Source: Rhizomys pruinosus
Lineage: Eukaryota > Chordata > Mammalia > Rodentia > Spalacidae
Length of the DNA: 64,000 bases
Assembly: GCA_009823505.1 (NCBI GenBank)
Contig: VZQC01000265.1
Coordinates: forward strand, 4,309,721 to 4,373,720
Direction: 5' to 3'
Shown: positions 33,396-46,822 of the stretch, in pieces
Position numbering within the stretch: the first letter of the stretch is position 1
How the letters are laid out: each line of letters opens with the position of its first letter
Translations under genes and position numbers: made by a program
The notes under the pieces: model-generated
The model's input: the letters and a program-made list of their open reading frames with translations, nothing else
Told to the model about the DNA's origin: nothing
Database searches by the model: none

Positions 33396-33984
33396 TTTTT
33401 TTTTATTTTTTATTGATGCTTTGTGTATTTCATACATCATTTTCCATTTCAGTTCAGGCATATATCCCCTTCCCTTCCCCCCACCCCACCCCTACCCATC
33501 CCAGATCATGCATTCTGTCATAACTTTTCTGCATCCTTCTCTGTTTTGTTGTTTTGATTCGTTTTCATTTTTTTTAACAATAAGTGATAATCTGTGAGTA
33601 CAAGCATCCTTCATTTAAAACCAATTTGCGAGCAGTTGTGCCCAAATCCACACAGCTCATGGGACCCACCATCCAGCAGGGGGGCCTTGTATGTTCAATC
33701 AAGTTGATCAAATGAGTGTCCAGTCTATATTGTTGTAGTTTCACCATTCACCCCAATCGCAGCCCTTACATTCTACCGCGCCCCCTCTTCCGCAGATTGT
33801 TCCCTAGGCTTACAAAAGGGGCACAGGTGGATGAGAAGCAAAAGGCTACTTTCTCTGGAGCTGTTGTCTTGGTCTCTAGTCAATTCTGGCTGTTTTCTTT
33901 CATGGGGTGACAGCTTGTCCAGGCATAACCTTTCGATCCTACTAATGAAGCACATGCAATTAGATATATAGGTATTTAAACAGA
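33396..33984 (-). mobile_element. L1 3' UTR terminal part, antisense
   Basis: Complement of the end of the long 3' UTR, from a T run and tattgatgctttgtgtattt through a C-rich tract and aacaataagtgataatctg to ataggtatttaaacag. It matches 61,266-61,835 and the complement of 23,868-24,280. Confidence 0.9.
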
Positions 33985-35377
33985 CAAATACAAAAAGATT
34001 GAAATAATCTCATGCATTCTATCAGGACCACGTGCAATAAACACTCAATTATCAACACCAAGATTAAACCCTACAACCTACAAGAACACATGGGAGACTA
34101 AACAACACTTCCCTGAATAATGAATGTGGTCCAAGCAGAAGAATTAAAAAGCGTTCATTGGAACTGAATGACAATGGATAATACAACACAGGCAAAACCT
34201 ATGGGACTCTTTAAAAGCATATTCCTAAGACGGGAAGTTAGTACTCTGCAATATACCTCTTAAGTGCCTACATTAAAAAAAAAAAAAAAACAAAAAAAAC
34301 AAACAAACCGAAAACAGACAAATGAATGCTCTAAGACTTGCAGCTAAAATATCTTGAGAGGACAACAATAACTGAACCCTAAATGCAGCAGAAAAGAAGA
34401 AATAACAAAATCAGAGAGCAGAGATCAATGAAATAGACACAAAGAAAACCATGCCAAAAAAAAAAACAATGTATCCAAAAGTTTGGTTCTTTGAGAGCAA
34501 TAAACAAGAATATAGACCTCTAGCCCCGAGTTAACCAAAAGAAGAAGAAACAAACTCCAAATCAATAGAATCTGGGAGAAAGGGGAAACTCACAATAGAC
34601 AATGAAAAGATCCAGGCAATCATAAAGGAATACTGCCAAAAACTTATACTCACTAAATTTGAAAACCTAGAAGAAATGGTAAATATCTAAAATCACTGGG
34701 AATCACCAAAGCTCAAACACGAGATGGACAGCTTAAAATAGACCAATAATATTAGGAAGAAATGAAGATGTAATAAGTAGCCTCCCAACCAAAAATGGCC
34801 AGTCCATGTGGTTTCACGCAACCCCATCTAATAAAATATTGCCACGAAAAGACTTACAAAACCATTATACTCAAGTTGTTTAGAAGGATACAAGCGGAGC
34901 TTCTCCTAGATTACTTCTAGAAGCCAGCATCACCTGATTACCAAAACAGGAAAAGATACAACCAAAAAAGGAGAACTATAGACCCTTTCCCTAATGAACA
35001 CAGATGTCCAAAATTTCTAAACGGGATACTGGCAATAGCATACAGACCACATCAAGAATCATCCATCAGGACCAAGTTGGATTCATAACCAGATGCAGGG
35101 ATGGCTTCAAGATATGAAAATCAATAAAATCATCAAGCATATAAATGGAATGAAGGACAAAAAGAATAGAAATACATAATAAAAAAAAAGCCTTTGACAA
35201 AATCCAGCATCCTTCATGTTTAAAGTCTTAGAGGGGAATTGGTTGGAGGGATCACATTCCTCAATGTAATCAAAGCCATATACAGGAAACCCACAGCAAT
35301 ATCATCCTAATGGGGAAATGAAAGAAGCATCCCCTTAAGGTAGGAACTCGGCAAGGCTGGCCTCTTGTCTACACTCC

Positions 35378-35520
35378 TTTTCTTTTCTTTCATTTTTTTT
35401 TGGTCTTCTAGACAGGGTCTCCCTGTAGCCCCAGCTGTCCTGGAACTCACTTCCCTGTAAACCAGGCGGGCGGCCTAAACTCACAAAGATCCACCTGCCT
35501 CTGTCTCCAAGTGTGCTAGC
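35378..35520 (-). mobile_element. B1 SINE, copy A
   Basis: Reverse B1 (gacagggtctccctgtagcc, ccagctgtcctggaactcac) inserted in ORF2. Matches the B1 at 50,412. Confidence 0.9.
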
Positions 35521-35542
35521 TTGAAACCCTTGCTACGGGCAG

Positions 35543-38500
35543 TGTCCGTAGTTTGTCTTCCATTGCGCTGTGATAAAACACTTGACTGACACCAACCTTG
35601 GGGACGGGAGGGTTTATTCAGCTCACACTCTCGTGGGTCACAGCTTCTACACTCTCAGGGGAGCCCAAGTGCAGGAACTCAGGGCGGAACCTTGGAGGCA
35701 GGAGCTAAGCACAGGCCATGTGTTTGATGGCTTGCTCCACCTGGGCTCTGCCCAGCTGTTCTTTTATACAGTACACAATCAACCTGCCCAGCGGTGGCAC
35801 CACTTCATGGGGCTGGGCACTCCACACTGTCCTCGCCATCAATACAAATACTCAACAGAGTGGCCACAGGCCCACATTCCAATGGAGCCAATTCCCAACA
35901 GTGAGCTCCCTCAACCCTAGCATGTGTGTCCAAGTCTGACACTAAAGCTACTCCAGCACAATTGACCCTTGTCAACCTTGACACACAAAAAACACACATA
36001 TTAAACCACCACGCTTCTCCAGTTCTTTACCCCAAAGAATGATGTTAACTTAGTATCACAACCTAAGACAATACCATTAAAGCCCACCGTCCTTAAATAC
36101 GTCCAAATGCTTAAAGTTCAGTCTATTAAAAGTCTCTCTTAACTTGTGGGCTGCTGTAAAAATCCAGAACAAAAGTACTGTCTATATTACAAAAGGGAAC
36201 GAATCAGGCACTCTCAAGCAAAACCTAAGTCTAGCAAAGTAGCTCAAAGTAGACATCCAGGATTCACTACATGATTCTTCATGGGCTCTCAAAGGGTTTC
36301 AGCTACCCCCCATCTCCAACTCGACCCTCCGTGGCTACACACAGCTCACCTTCGCAGCGACCCAAGCTGACTTCCATTCCACACTGTGCTGCTATTGGTG
36401 GTCATCACCATGGTCTTCTGGCATCTCCAAAAAGTTGGGGTATGCCACTGAAACTGAAGCAGCCCCTTCACCAATGGTCCCTCTGACTTCTCCTGGTGCA
36501 AAGCCCTCAGTCTACATCCATGACCCCTGAATCCTGGGGGTCTTTCACTGCAACCTGAGGTGCATTCCACCAATGGTCTTTGCCTGGATCTCACAGTGCC
36601 AAGCACCTTCGGCTGCTCTCTTGACCCCCTCAAATTTCAATACCAAAACCATATAGGAGACTTTACACATCTTACCAAGTCCTGGATTCTGGCTCAAGAT
36701 GGAGGTCTCGGCCCCTTCTGGATCACAGCTTCTGTGCTGACCCTTAAGAAAATTATTCCTGGAAGATTTCACCACAGTGATCTGCTGGTCTCTTGTTACT
36801 TAAAGCTGATTTTTCAGGCCCAGCTAACCAGCATCAAGTCCCAGTATAAACTTCAGTGTGCTGGTTCTCTTGTTTACTTAGCAGCTGATTCATTCAGCGC
36901 CCAGCTGACCAGAACCCAAGATTACATCAGCACATGCATGATCTCTGCTTCCCTATGAGACTAAAAACTTCACAAGCCAGGCCTTCCATCTTCAACTCCT
37001 TCAGCAAAACTTGCTCCAAGTCCACAGACAATGATCTCTTAGAGCATTCAATGATCTTCCAGCCAAATAGTTCCAAACCTCGCCTCCACATCCTTCCCCA
37101 GAACAACCACAAGGTCCAGGTCGTCATCAGCAATACCCCTGCATCCTGCGGTACCAATTTCTGTCATTTGAATCAGCCCCCACTATATGGTACTGTTTCT
37201 CCTTTAGTCAGAATTCATGGGTCCCAGAACCAAAGGGTGATAAGTGGGAAGTCATCTACCACTCCATATCACCCCTAGGTGACCCAATAGGAAAATTTTA
37301 TGTTCCCGATACCTTCACACTTAGTACTTCTCTGGTTAAATTTTGGTTCGAACAGTGGGGGTTGCTTCTGGCAGACACTAAGCAAAACGTTCCATTGAAA
37401 TGGAAGCTAAGACTTACCCCTGCCACTTTGGGCTTCTACTGCTCTTAAAGCCAACAGGCTAAGGAAGGATAACAGTAGTAGGAGGAGTGATTGATCCAGA
37501 CTACCAGGGAGGAATATGGACTTTTACATCCACAGTGGAGGCAAGGAAGATTATGTCTGCGAGGCAAAGCAGATTCTGTAGGGTGCCTATTTGGTGCTAA
37601 TGTCCTATGATTAGGTCAATTGGGAAACTCCAACCCTCAAACCAGACGAGGACAAACAAATGGCCCAGACACCTTTAGGATGAAGGTATGGGTCACTCCT
37701 CCTCTGGGAAAAGAGCCAAGACCCGCAGAGGTGCATTGCTGATGGTGGAGGAAATACGAATGGGTAGGGTAGAAGAAGGTAGTCTAATAAATATCAGCTG
37801 AGGCCCGGGACCAGTTGCAGAAACGTATTATAATAGATATTAACTTAATAATATTTTTGTCCTATTTGGTAATAAGTGGTTTGTTTCATATATATATATA
37901 TAGATATATAGATATTATCTATATATTATATATACACTATATTAGCAGATGCACTGTGTTGTTCCCTTTGAATGTTGCGAACACTGAGCTAAGTGTTAAA
38001 TGTTGTCCAATTTAGGTTATTAGATACTGCAATGGGACTAAGTGTTCCTCAAGGCCATACCCCCTACTCTAAATATAATGTTGCTATTTGCACATGAACA
38101 TACATATAACATGTTAGGTGGAAATAATTATGACCTTGCCATCGTTTGCAATGACATTTAAGCATAACATAAGGAGAGGCTCAGTTGTTATTGTGGATTC
38201 AAGTTGACAGAGGGGTGTGGACTTGTGATGGGTTAATCGGTGCGTGTCCGGTATCAACTTGACTGGATACTAGGATAACGAAATACGATGAGAAAGGATC
38301 TTCGGATTTCTGGACCACCCTCAACGCGCAGACAGACGGGACCCCACCCCAACTACTGTCGGCTGCGTTACCTTTCTGCCGGCAGGGCCCTCTTTGGCCA
38401 CAGGCAGAGCGAGCTGCGGTCTCTTTTTTTGCTGCGGCTTGCCTTCTCTCAACTGGTGAGTTCTGTCTTGCTGTCTGTGACCGCTCATTACGGATCCCCC

Positions 38501-38778
38501 AAGCATGAGTTGATGAATCGATGCCGGAAAACCACAGATCGCCTCCAGCACCAGATTGGAACTACTGAAACATCCCAGGCCTTGGCCAGACTAAGCAGTT
38601 CCCTGGATCTCTCAAAAGCCTATCCACGTTGAAGTGTTGTGGGCTACTTTGGAACTAACTTGATCTCTGTCCACTCGACGTCGACTACCTGGCGTGCACA
38701 ATAAATTATGTATAGGCGTCTGGGCTGCTAATTTGTTTTGTTGCTTTTGTTTCCTTTCGAGAACCCTGACTAAATACA
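35543..38778 (+). mobile_element. ERV composite, copy A
   Basis: The same element as 50,579-53,574 with many small indels. It starts TGTCC after ggcag and ends CTAAATACA before gcag. The left segment (35,543-35,962) is an LTR-like unit in reverse orientation and the right segment (about 38,227-38,778) is an LTR-like unit in forward orientation. The dUTPase-like frame is broken here (about 37,180-37,810). Confidence 0.8.
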
Positions 38779-39355
38779 GCAGTAAGGCAAGAAAAGGGAA
38801 ATTAAAGGTATTCTATATTGGAAAAGAGGAAGTCAAACTAATCCTTTTGCTGATGATATGATTGTTACCTAAGGGATGCCAAGAACTCCACCAAAAAACC
38901 TTAGGAAATGATTAAGTAGCTTCAGTAAAGTGGGCGAGGATCAAGAAATAATATACTAGAAAAATCAATCATAGCCTTTCTTGTACACCACATAACAAGC
39001 GAACTAAGACAGGAATAACAAGAGGAGACCTTCCACTCCACAAAAGCCGTCAAAACAACACATAAAATACCTAGGAACAAAATACCTAAAACACAAGACA
39101 CCAAGGCATCTCCACCATTAAAAATCTAACACGTCTCTGCAAGAGGAAGATGCAGGAAGCACATCCGAAGATGGACAAACTCCCTATGCTCACTGGACTG
39201 GGAAAATATAATATATAAAAAATGTCATTTTATCCCAAAACTCGTGTACAGATTTAAACAACTCCATATCAAATCCCCAAGAGCTTTTCTACACAGCTTG
39301 GAAAAATCCTCAATTTACATTGGAAAAACAAAAAGGACCCGTGAAAAACAATAAA

Positions 39356-42300
39356 TATCATAAAACACTATAAATTTGATTGAAGAAAGATAAAACCCCA
39401 CTTCTCAGCTGAGCTAGAAAAACGCCTTGTACAATCCAGCACTGCCTTAATGCTTAAAGTTCTAGAGGGATGACTTGGATTGGAACATTCCTCAAGTAAA
39501 AAAATTAAAAGCCAAAAAAAAAAAATCAAGCAAAATAAAAAAAAAACTAAAGAAAAAGTTAGAGAGCCATTCCCCTAAAACGGCAGGAAGCCAGGCAGGC
39601 TGTCCCCTTAACCCATTCTTCTTCAATATAGTGCTTTGAAACACTTGCCAGGGCAGTAAGGCAAGAAAGGGAATATAAAGGAGTACCAATTTGCAAAAGA
39701 GGAAGTCAAAACTATCCCTCTTTGCAGGCAATATAGAAGTTTACCTAAAAGGAATGCTACAAAATACTACAACAGAAAACTCCGGAGGACAATGATTTGT
39801 TCTCATTAAAGTGGCAGGACACAAAATTAACCAACAAAAATCAGTACGCTTTTCTTTACACAACAATAACAACTGAGAAGATACACAAGAACCTTCCACT
39901 CACCAGTGGCATAAAGAACAAAAATACCTAGGAAACGAAGAACTTAAACCAAAGACACCAACGATCTGTACAACAAAAATTTTAAAACCGCCTGAAAAAG
40001 GAGATTGAAGAAGACATAGAAGATGTAAAACCTCCCAGCTGTTCATGAATTGAAAATGTAATACGAGTTAAAAATGTCCATTCTTTACTCCATATTAGTA
40101 TACGATTCAATGCAATCACCAATTTAAAATCCCCATGTAGGTTTCTTCACAGATTGGGAAAGAATCCTTAAATTCATATGGAAAAAAAACAAAAAGACCT
40201 GGACAGCCAAGTGGACCTTGAATTGAGTAAGAGCGCAATTACAGGTGATCACATATACCAGACTTCAAACTGTATTCCAGGTGTTGTATAGTCACAAAAA
40301 ACAGCCTGATATTGGCACAAAAATAAGACCCATTGACCAATGCCCAAAAACCGAACGATCCAAATTGAGCACATACAATTTCAGCCACTTCATATTTGCA
40401 AAGGGGCCAAAAGCCCTCAGTGGAGGGAAATTACACGCATCTTCAGCGAATTGTTGCTGGCAAAACTGGATCCCATTGTGTGAGAAGAAAGAAATTAGAT
40501 CCCTACTCCCTTCAACCTGTAAAAAAATCAACCTCCCAAATGGATAAAGACTAATGTGAACCTGAAGAGCTCTGAAGGTGATAGAAGAAAGTTGGCAGAA
40601 CATACAGACATAGGCATAAGGAAAAAAAAAAAATATTTTTTGGTATTTTTTGAGACAGAGTCTCCCTTTTTTTTTTTTGAGCACGGCTTCCTACTGCTCT
40701 GTATCCCCAGGGCTGGCCTTTGAACTTATGGAGGATCCTTCCTGCCTCTGCTCCCAAGTGCTTATGAATTAAAGGCATGTGCCACCCATTGGCTGGCCTG
40801 AAAAAGCTTTCTCTATCAAATGCAGCTGCCATAAAATAAAGCACCATTGACAAGTATGATCTCATTACTACTCTAAAGCTATCTTATAGCATAAAGAAAC
40901 AACTCAGGGAATGAAGAGAAATAATCTACAGAGTGGGAGGAAACCTTCACCAGGTACATCTGAAACAAGGATAAATCCAGAATATATAAACCTTCTCCAA
41001 AAACAAAGATGTAAGAAAAATGTACCCACTCAAAATAAAGGATAAAAAAAAAAAAAAGAAAGATAAATAAGAAATTAGAAACACTAACATTTGTTCAACA
41101 TCATTAATAATTAAGGGAAAAATGCATATTCAAAACCCACTTATTAAGCTATCATCTCACTCTGTTAAAAATCCGGCCTAATATCAAAAAAAACAAAAGA
41201 CACCAAAATGCTGGAGAGGATGTGGGAACACGTGGGAAACACTTATTTGCTGCTGGGTAGAGAATGTAAAACCCATACAACCACTACTGGAAAGCAGGTG
41301 GAGGAAACCCTTAAAAGGACCCAAATGACTCTACCAAGTAACCTAGTCATACCACTCCTGGGTATATACACACAAGGACTCATTCATCTTACTCGCAATA
41401 GGACTACATGCAATCTATCGTTTATTGCACGCTCTCTTGGACAATAGCAAAGAGCATGGGAACCAATCCCAAATGCTCCATCACCAATGAGTGAGATGAG
41501 AGAAAAATGTGTGTATATCTGCCACGATGGGCTCTAGCAGCAGTTAAAGGAAGTTGACATCAATGAAACTCTTATGCAGGTAAATGGATGGAAACTAGAA
41601 GCCATTATGCTTAAGTGAAGGTAAACAGCCTAGAAAAAACAATGAATAAATCGTGTACCCTCATCTGTGGATGTCTAGCACCAAACTGCCTAGTAGTAGG
41701 ACAAACTGAGCAACTCAATTCTTTACCTGAAAACAACTGTACCATTATAATTTGAACTATCTTAATGGAATCTAGAATTAACTTACCACTACTTTCCAGA
41801 CTTTGATAATGTTCGGTATATAGGGGAGAGGGTATGTATATGTGCTTTAGAGAAATTTAAAATTAAAGGGCGGTAATAGAAATGTGACTTCCAAAAACTG
41901 ATTACCCTCATTTGTGGATGCTTAACACCCAAATCCCCAGTTGAAATGCAAGTCTGGTACAATGTTTTGTTATATTTTCTTTATCTGAAAGCAAATGTTC
42001 TACTATAATGTGAATCTCTCAAGGACTCTACAGAATTGATCTATACCACTTATTTCCATACTCTGTAATTATGGTATATGTGGTGGAAGTTACTGTTTCA
42101 TTACTCTTAAGTAGAATATAAACACTAAATGGTGGAAAAATGTTGAATGCTTCAACATTTTGAGAATCAAACATACAGTATTATTCTCAAAGTCTAATAT
42201 TTGTATACATTTTGTGATTACTGTGACTGGTTATATAGGCCTTAGTATGGAGCAAGAATAAAGGGAGGGAAAAACAAAAAAATAAGGATTGGAGTCAAAG

Positions 42301-42530
42301 ACAAGACTGATGTAGGTAAATTCTGCCCCAAAACAACAACCTCTCTGCAGTGAACAACTTTGGAAAGACTGAGATAAAGATGAGAAGACATGTATGGCAG
42401 GAAGGCATGACTGGGGGAGGTGGGGGGCAGGGAGAGGGAATTGTTTAGTTGGACTGAAAGGATAATGTATGGAAATTACACAAACAAATCAATTAAAAAA
42501 CACAAAAATAACCAAAATTGAGTCACCAGT
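39356..42530 (+). mobile_element. second L1 (RT to 3' UTR), copy A
   Basis: A noisy copy of 54,106-57,105: RT region, thumb, C-terminal ORF2 (about 41,080-41,620) and 3' UTR (about 41,660-42,510). Single-base insertions are so frequent (extra A in A runs, extra single bases elsewhere) that no ORF2 frame longer than about 100 residues survives. Confidence 0.82.
40642..40800 (-). mobile_element. B1 SINE, copy A
   Basis: Noisy reverse B1 (gagacagagtctccct, aattaaaggcatgtgccacc) inserted in the second L1. Matches 55,340-55,497. Confidence 0.85.
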
Positions 42531-42874
42531 AATATAAAAAACAAATGTGTCTGCTACTCGATTTTAGTCATCATCCTTTAAACAGCTTTTTCTCCTGTTT
42601 TCCAAATGTTCCAGTTTCCATCTGTTGGTTTGCCAGTTTTATATCTTTTTCTTTACAGGTGGGAAAACAACTGAGGCACGCTGCTTGAATATAGTGTTGT
42701 GCCCATTCTTTATCCAATGCAGTTCAATTCAAATCTTTTGTGCCAAGCTTAAAAGAAATATCCTGGAAATGAATATACTATATATCATCCTTTCAACCAT
42801 TTAACTTCTTGGCATATAAACAAATTACTCTGGTTTCAATTTTAAATATGCTATTATTTTACTGTCAAGAGCTT
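42531..42874. other. unassigned DNA, copy A
   Basis: Matches 57,110-57,465. No gene or repeat recognised in either copy. Confidence 0.5.
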
Positions 42875-44515
42875 ATTTTTTATTTTTAAATAATTTATTC
42901 TTTTGCAAATTTCATATAACAACACATGTATTTGATTACTTATCTAATCTGACACTGCCTATCTCAAACTCTGTCACTAGAACACCATTTCCCCATCTCC
43001 TTCCTCTCACTGCTGCTTTACTGTTATTTTGTGTTTGTTTGTGTTGTTGTTATTTGATAGCACTCTAATGCTGATAGTGGTCGACATAGTAAAAAAGTCC
43101 GTGGGCCAGTCTGATGAGGCATGGGGAACCTACCAATGGTCATGTTATCAAAGAATAGTGACTCTCCTTCCTGCAGCAGCCAAATATGGGATGGGGACTG
43201 GTGAGCCCCTTTCCCACAGAGGCTGAAATTGTAACTGCCTTGGTCATCTGCAGACAACAGCTTCTGCGTTTGATGTACATGTCAGTGGTGTGATGTCCAG
43301 AAAACAACATTTCACAGCTCACTTCTCCATTGTCTGGCTCTTGCATTCTGTCCACCCACTCTTCTATCATGTCCCTGAACCTTGGATGAGAAGCATTTGG
43401 TATAAATGATCCATTGAAAGCTAAGCAGTCAAAGTCACTTATAGTCAGACTTTGACCAGTTATGTGTCTGCTATAATCACTATCCCACTACAAAGAAGAA
43501 GCTCCTCTGAACAAGGCTGACCATGTCACAAATCTACCAGTATAAACATGAATATTAAGAAGGTACTTTGCCTACATGGCCATTTAGCATAACAAACACC
43601 AGTAACTTTCTTATTATGGCCCCTGATATTTCAGACTTTGAGTTTGGGAGCAAATTGCTTAATGTCGTGGAGTTATTACTTCAGTCATAAAATGTAGGCT
43701 CATTATGGTTGTCATGACTATACCATGTAATGACTAGGTTTATTGCTTATATTTGAGAGCTAGTAGGATGATATACCAGAGGGCTCTCTACGGATGGACT
43801 AGAAACTCCATGAAAGCAAAAGAGAGAATAGGAAAATTCTTCATTATTGAATGTTAGCATCTCTGGTAAAGTATGAATTAATGAGGGCAGACTAGGACTG
43901 GGAGTAGCTGAAGAAAAGTAAAGCAATAGAAGTCTTAGAGGAGTGTTGGGTGATGGGTGCAGTATGTTTAGCTTATAGGAGTTAGGTTTGTGTCCCCAAA
44001 TGACCCGTTGTCGAGTGACGATTCTCCACTGGCGGTCTGGTTCTACCTACTGAGTTTACCTTTAAACAACGCGAGTGACTCTCTCATTCCCAGTGGCCCA
44101 TTGTTCTCAATAGTCTCACTCAGGGGAAGATTAGGGATGCCTCCCACTTCCCCATATCCTCTGTGTGCTTTTTGTTCTGGCTTGCAACTAGGGATTGGAC
44201 TACTCCCTCTCTTCACTGTGAGTTCCATACTAATAACCGAGCTGCTGTCTGGAAGGACAAACATGGTTTCTTTGTGGTCATTCAATGTCTTGGCTTGTTA
44301 AACAGTCTTTCTACCCTTCTTCTACAAGATCCGAGCAATGGGAGGAATCTAACTTGATAACGGTGTTTCCGTTTAGGTATAAGGCATCACAATCCTCTTC
44401 TCTGCATGTTGGCCCATTGATGCTTGGTGTTAATCACTGTCTGGTGTGTAATGCTGCTTCTCTGATGAGAGCTGAGAGATGCATTAATCAAGACAGGGTC
44501 TGGGAAAATCAAGAC
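42875..44515 (-). mobile_element. L1 (Lx-like) 3' UTR pieces, antisense, copy A
   Basis: Reverse-orientation L1 3' UTR: tttgcaaatttcatataaca at the 3' end, ccttggatgagaagcatttg, gagagctgagagatgcatta. Matches 57,467-59,060. The stretches near 43,113-43,467 and 43,488-43,793 are identical to copy B, while 43,990-44,450 is noisy. Confidence 0.65.
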
Positions 44516-44519
44516 TTAT

Positions 44520-44745
44520 GCATTTTTTCAAAAACATGTATTTTTATGTGCTATCAGTGTATTGTATTGCCTTCTCCGATGGGTTGCACCTTATTATGGG
44601 CACGGCCAGAGTTTGTCAAGGGTCAATCAAAGAGCGACGTGAGATCCCTCTATTGGGACAGGAGTTAGGATGGTTGTTAGCCCACCATGTCGGTGCTGGC
44701 ATTCAAAACTGGTCTTGTGTAAGAAACATTTAGTGTTCTCCAAAC
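44520..44745 (-). mobile_element. B2/B3 SINE, copy A
   Basis: Diverged reverse B2/B3 (tttttatgtgctatcagtgt, ggttgttagcccaccatgtc). Clearer in copy B at 59,076. Confidence 0.65.
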
Positions 44746-45835
44746 CTCTGACCACCTAGCTAGTCCATCATTTCTATTGGTTTTTGTAAACCCTTCTAAG
44801 TCTGAATCTTTTATTTCTAAAGTAGGAATAATACTTGACATGCTTATGGAATATAAATCCACATGAAAAACTAAGCCAATGTAACGAAATACAATAAAAT
44901 AAATAATTTTTTAAATTTTCTTTAATCATCCATTTTGTGATCCCTGTAAGAGTTACCTTGGTATTTTTTTCTCTGGATCCAATACAACCCTTATGTCCAC
45001 ATAGAGGAATGCTTAGCTTTATTGGTGTGTTTAAGAATTCATATGATGTATTTTAGTAATACCCAGGTACACGTTTTCACCACCTTCCACTCTCATACTA
45101 CAACACTCATTGAGGGGATGAAGGTCAGATACGGTATTTTGAAGCAGTGTAAGACACCTTCACAAAAAAAAACACTACAACCTCTTTTACTACACTGCCT
45201 CCCAAATTTCATGTCTCCTATACTTATTTTTCTTTCTTAAAGGCCTATCGAGTATAATTTGGGAACATTTAGTTTTAACTCAGCATGATCCACTAATGCA
45301 TTTCCTCACGAAGATGTGCCCTTGTTCAACATTCTCTGGATGTTGTAAATGTACTAATTGGCCATTAAATCGTAAGATGCATTAGATCTTCAATTTATTA
45401 CTAATGACAATGACCACAGCACTTAACAAGTCGAGGTTCCATTTGCTGGGTAAGTGGATGATAGTCATTTTTTATTCCAACGATTAGCGCAGTAATTTTC
45501 AATACACTCCATCTAACACACACAGGCTGGAGAACATTATTTCTTCTCCCAGGGGATATCTTCAGGCGCCATCTCCACACTCATCCTGACTAAACACACT
45601 TTATTTTGAAAATCCAAGAGCTCTTTTGATTTTAATTTTATTGGTTTTCACTGAGCTTGTATCCAGCAGTGTTTATATTACTACAATAGAAAGCTTGATA
45701 ACACTACTACACAAGCTCATGAGTTGGCAGATAATTACTCATTCCGAATATGTAAGGAACTGATGTTATTTCATGCCCTTGTTTTACACTCTAAGGGTGT
45801 AAGTTCTTTTCTTTTTTAAGAATACTAGTTTCTTC
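44746..45835. other. unassigned DNA, copy A
   Basis: Matches 59,281-60,310. About 1 kb without a gene; parts around 45,040-45,240 and 45,420-45,640 may be L1 3' UTR remnants but I cannot place them. Confidence 0.45.
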
Positions 45836-46822
45836 AAGAATTCATAAAAGTTGTTTTGATCTAGTCCATCCCCCCCTCCTTCAACTCCTCCCAGATCCAC
45901 ATCTTCAAGATCCCCACCCACCCTACTTTGCGTCCTTTTTATTTTTTTAAACATCCATTAGTCCTAATTTGTGCTGTTCATATTACTTTCTTGGTCGTTG
46001 GGCGGGCCTCTGGAACAGCGGCACCTTCTACCAGGAAACCACATCGCAATATTCAGATCTCCCTCTCCCAAACGCGATGCCAAGAAGGGCCAAGAAGTCT
46101 GCAGCGTGTTGGAAGGACATCAGTTACCACCTGTCCTTTGGTCCGGTTGTTGGGGGAGCGCGCCTACACATGCCCGTCACATCAGTGTGAGTGCCAGATG
46201 AAACTAACTCCCTTGCAGACTCCAGAAAAATAGTGTTCCCATTCATCCCCCTGGGCCTCTGGCTATTTAAATCTTTCAAACCATATTTACACAATGATTC
46301 TTGAACCTTGGGATGACTGTTTTTGATATAGGTGTCCCATTAGGGCTGATGATTCTGTGGTCTCTTATTCTCTACATTTTGGTCATTTGTGGCATTTTGT
46401 GTTCATCACCTTTTGTTGTGTGAGGAAGCTTCACTGGCGAGGTTTGTGAGACGCACTAATCTGTGTTTATAACTATAAATAATTAGGCATCAGTTATCAG
46501 GATAGAGAGTATTCTCTATTTCTATTTAGGCAAACAAATTAGTACAGACATCTCTATTATGGTCTGTGTCTTGTCTAGTCACAGGTTCTTGGAAATAGTG
46601 GTACCAAGTGTAGATTTCCTCTTGAGGAGGCTTTAAATATAATCATAAGGTGATTGGTTACTCCCACAACATACTTTGTCATTACTGCACAGTGCTGCTA
46701 TGGCTTGCCAGACATTGTTCTCCTAGGTCACAAATTTCGCACTTAAGTAAGCTTAACCATTACTTTTCTCCTCTAGTACCTTGGATAGCACCTATCAGCA
46801 CTATGGAAGCTGTCAAGTTCTT
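45836..46822 (-). mobile_element. Lx-like L1 3' UTR, antisense, copy A
   Basis: Complement of an Lx 3' UTR: caactcctcccagatccaca, gatataggtgtcccatta, gaagcttcactggcgaggtt, ctagtcacaggttcttggaa, ggatagcacctatcagcact. It ends abruptly at gttctt (46,817-46,822), the same base at which copy B is interrupted by another L1. Confidence 0.8.

Larger units (their letters stand above)
33985..39355 (+). mobile_element. L1 ORF2 fragment, copy A, interrupted by ERV and B1
   Basis: Degenerate forward ORF2 from just after the endonuclease to the RT thumb region (aaaatcctcaatttacattg). A B1 (about 35,378-35,520) and the ERV composite (35,543-38,778) split it. Frames are shattered by indels that the parallel copy at 49.0-54.1 kb partly lacks. 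Confidence 0.85.
33985..46822. repeat. copy A of the 12.8-kb duplicated block
   Basis: Collinear with 48,993-61,265 from acaaatacaaaaagattgaa to gaagctgtcaagttctt. Some patches are identical (about 43,113-43,467 and 43,488-43,793), while others, notably 34,150-42,500, carry dense one-base insertions, deletions and substitutions. Copy A is about 0.5 kb longer, mainly through small insertions. Confidence 0.93.

Noticed and set aside
35570..35920. 116-residue frame in the reversed LTR
   Set aside because: It lies in LTR sequence, is shifted in copy B and depends on likely indel errors.
43140..43370. 76-residue frame on the minus strand, identical in 57,723-57,953
   Set aside because: Identity follows from the block duplication and is not evidence of protein conservation. 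The sequence is antisense L1 3' UTR-like and shows no domain.
44043..44301. Overlapping frames on both strands (80 and 103 residues)
   Set aside because: They fall in a noisy stretch of antisense L1 3' UTR and are lost in the parallel copy at 58,560-58,900.
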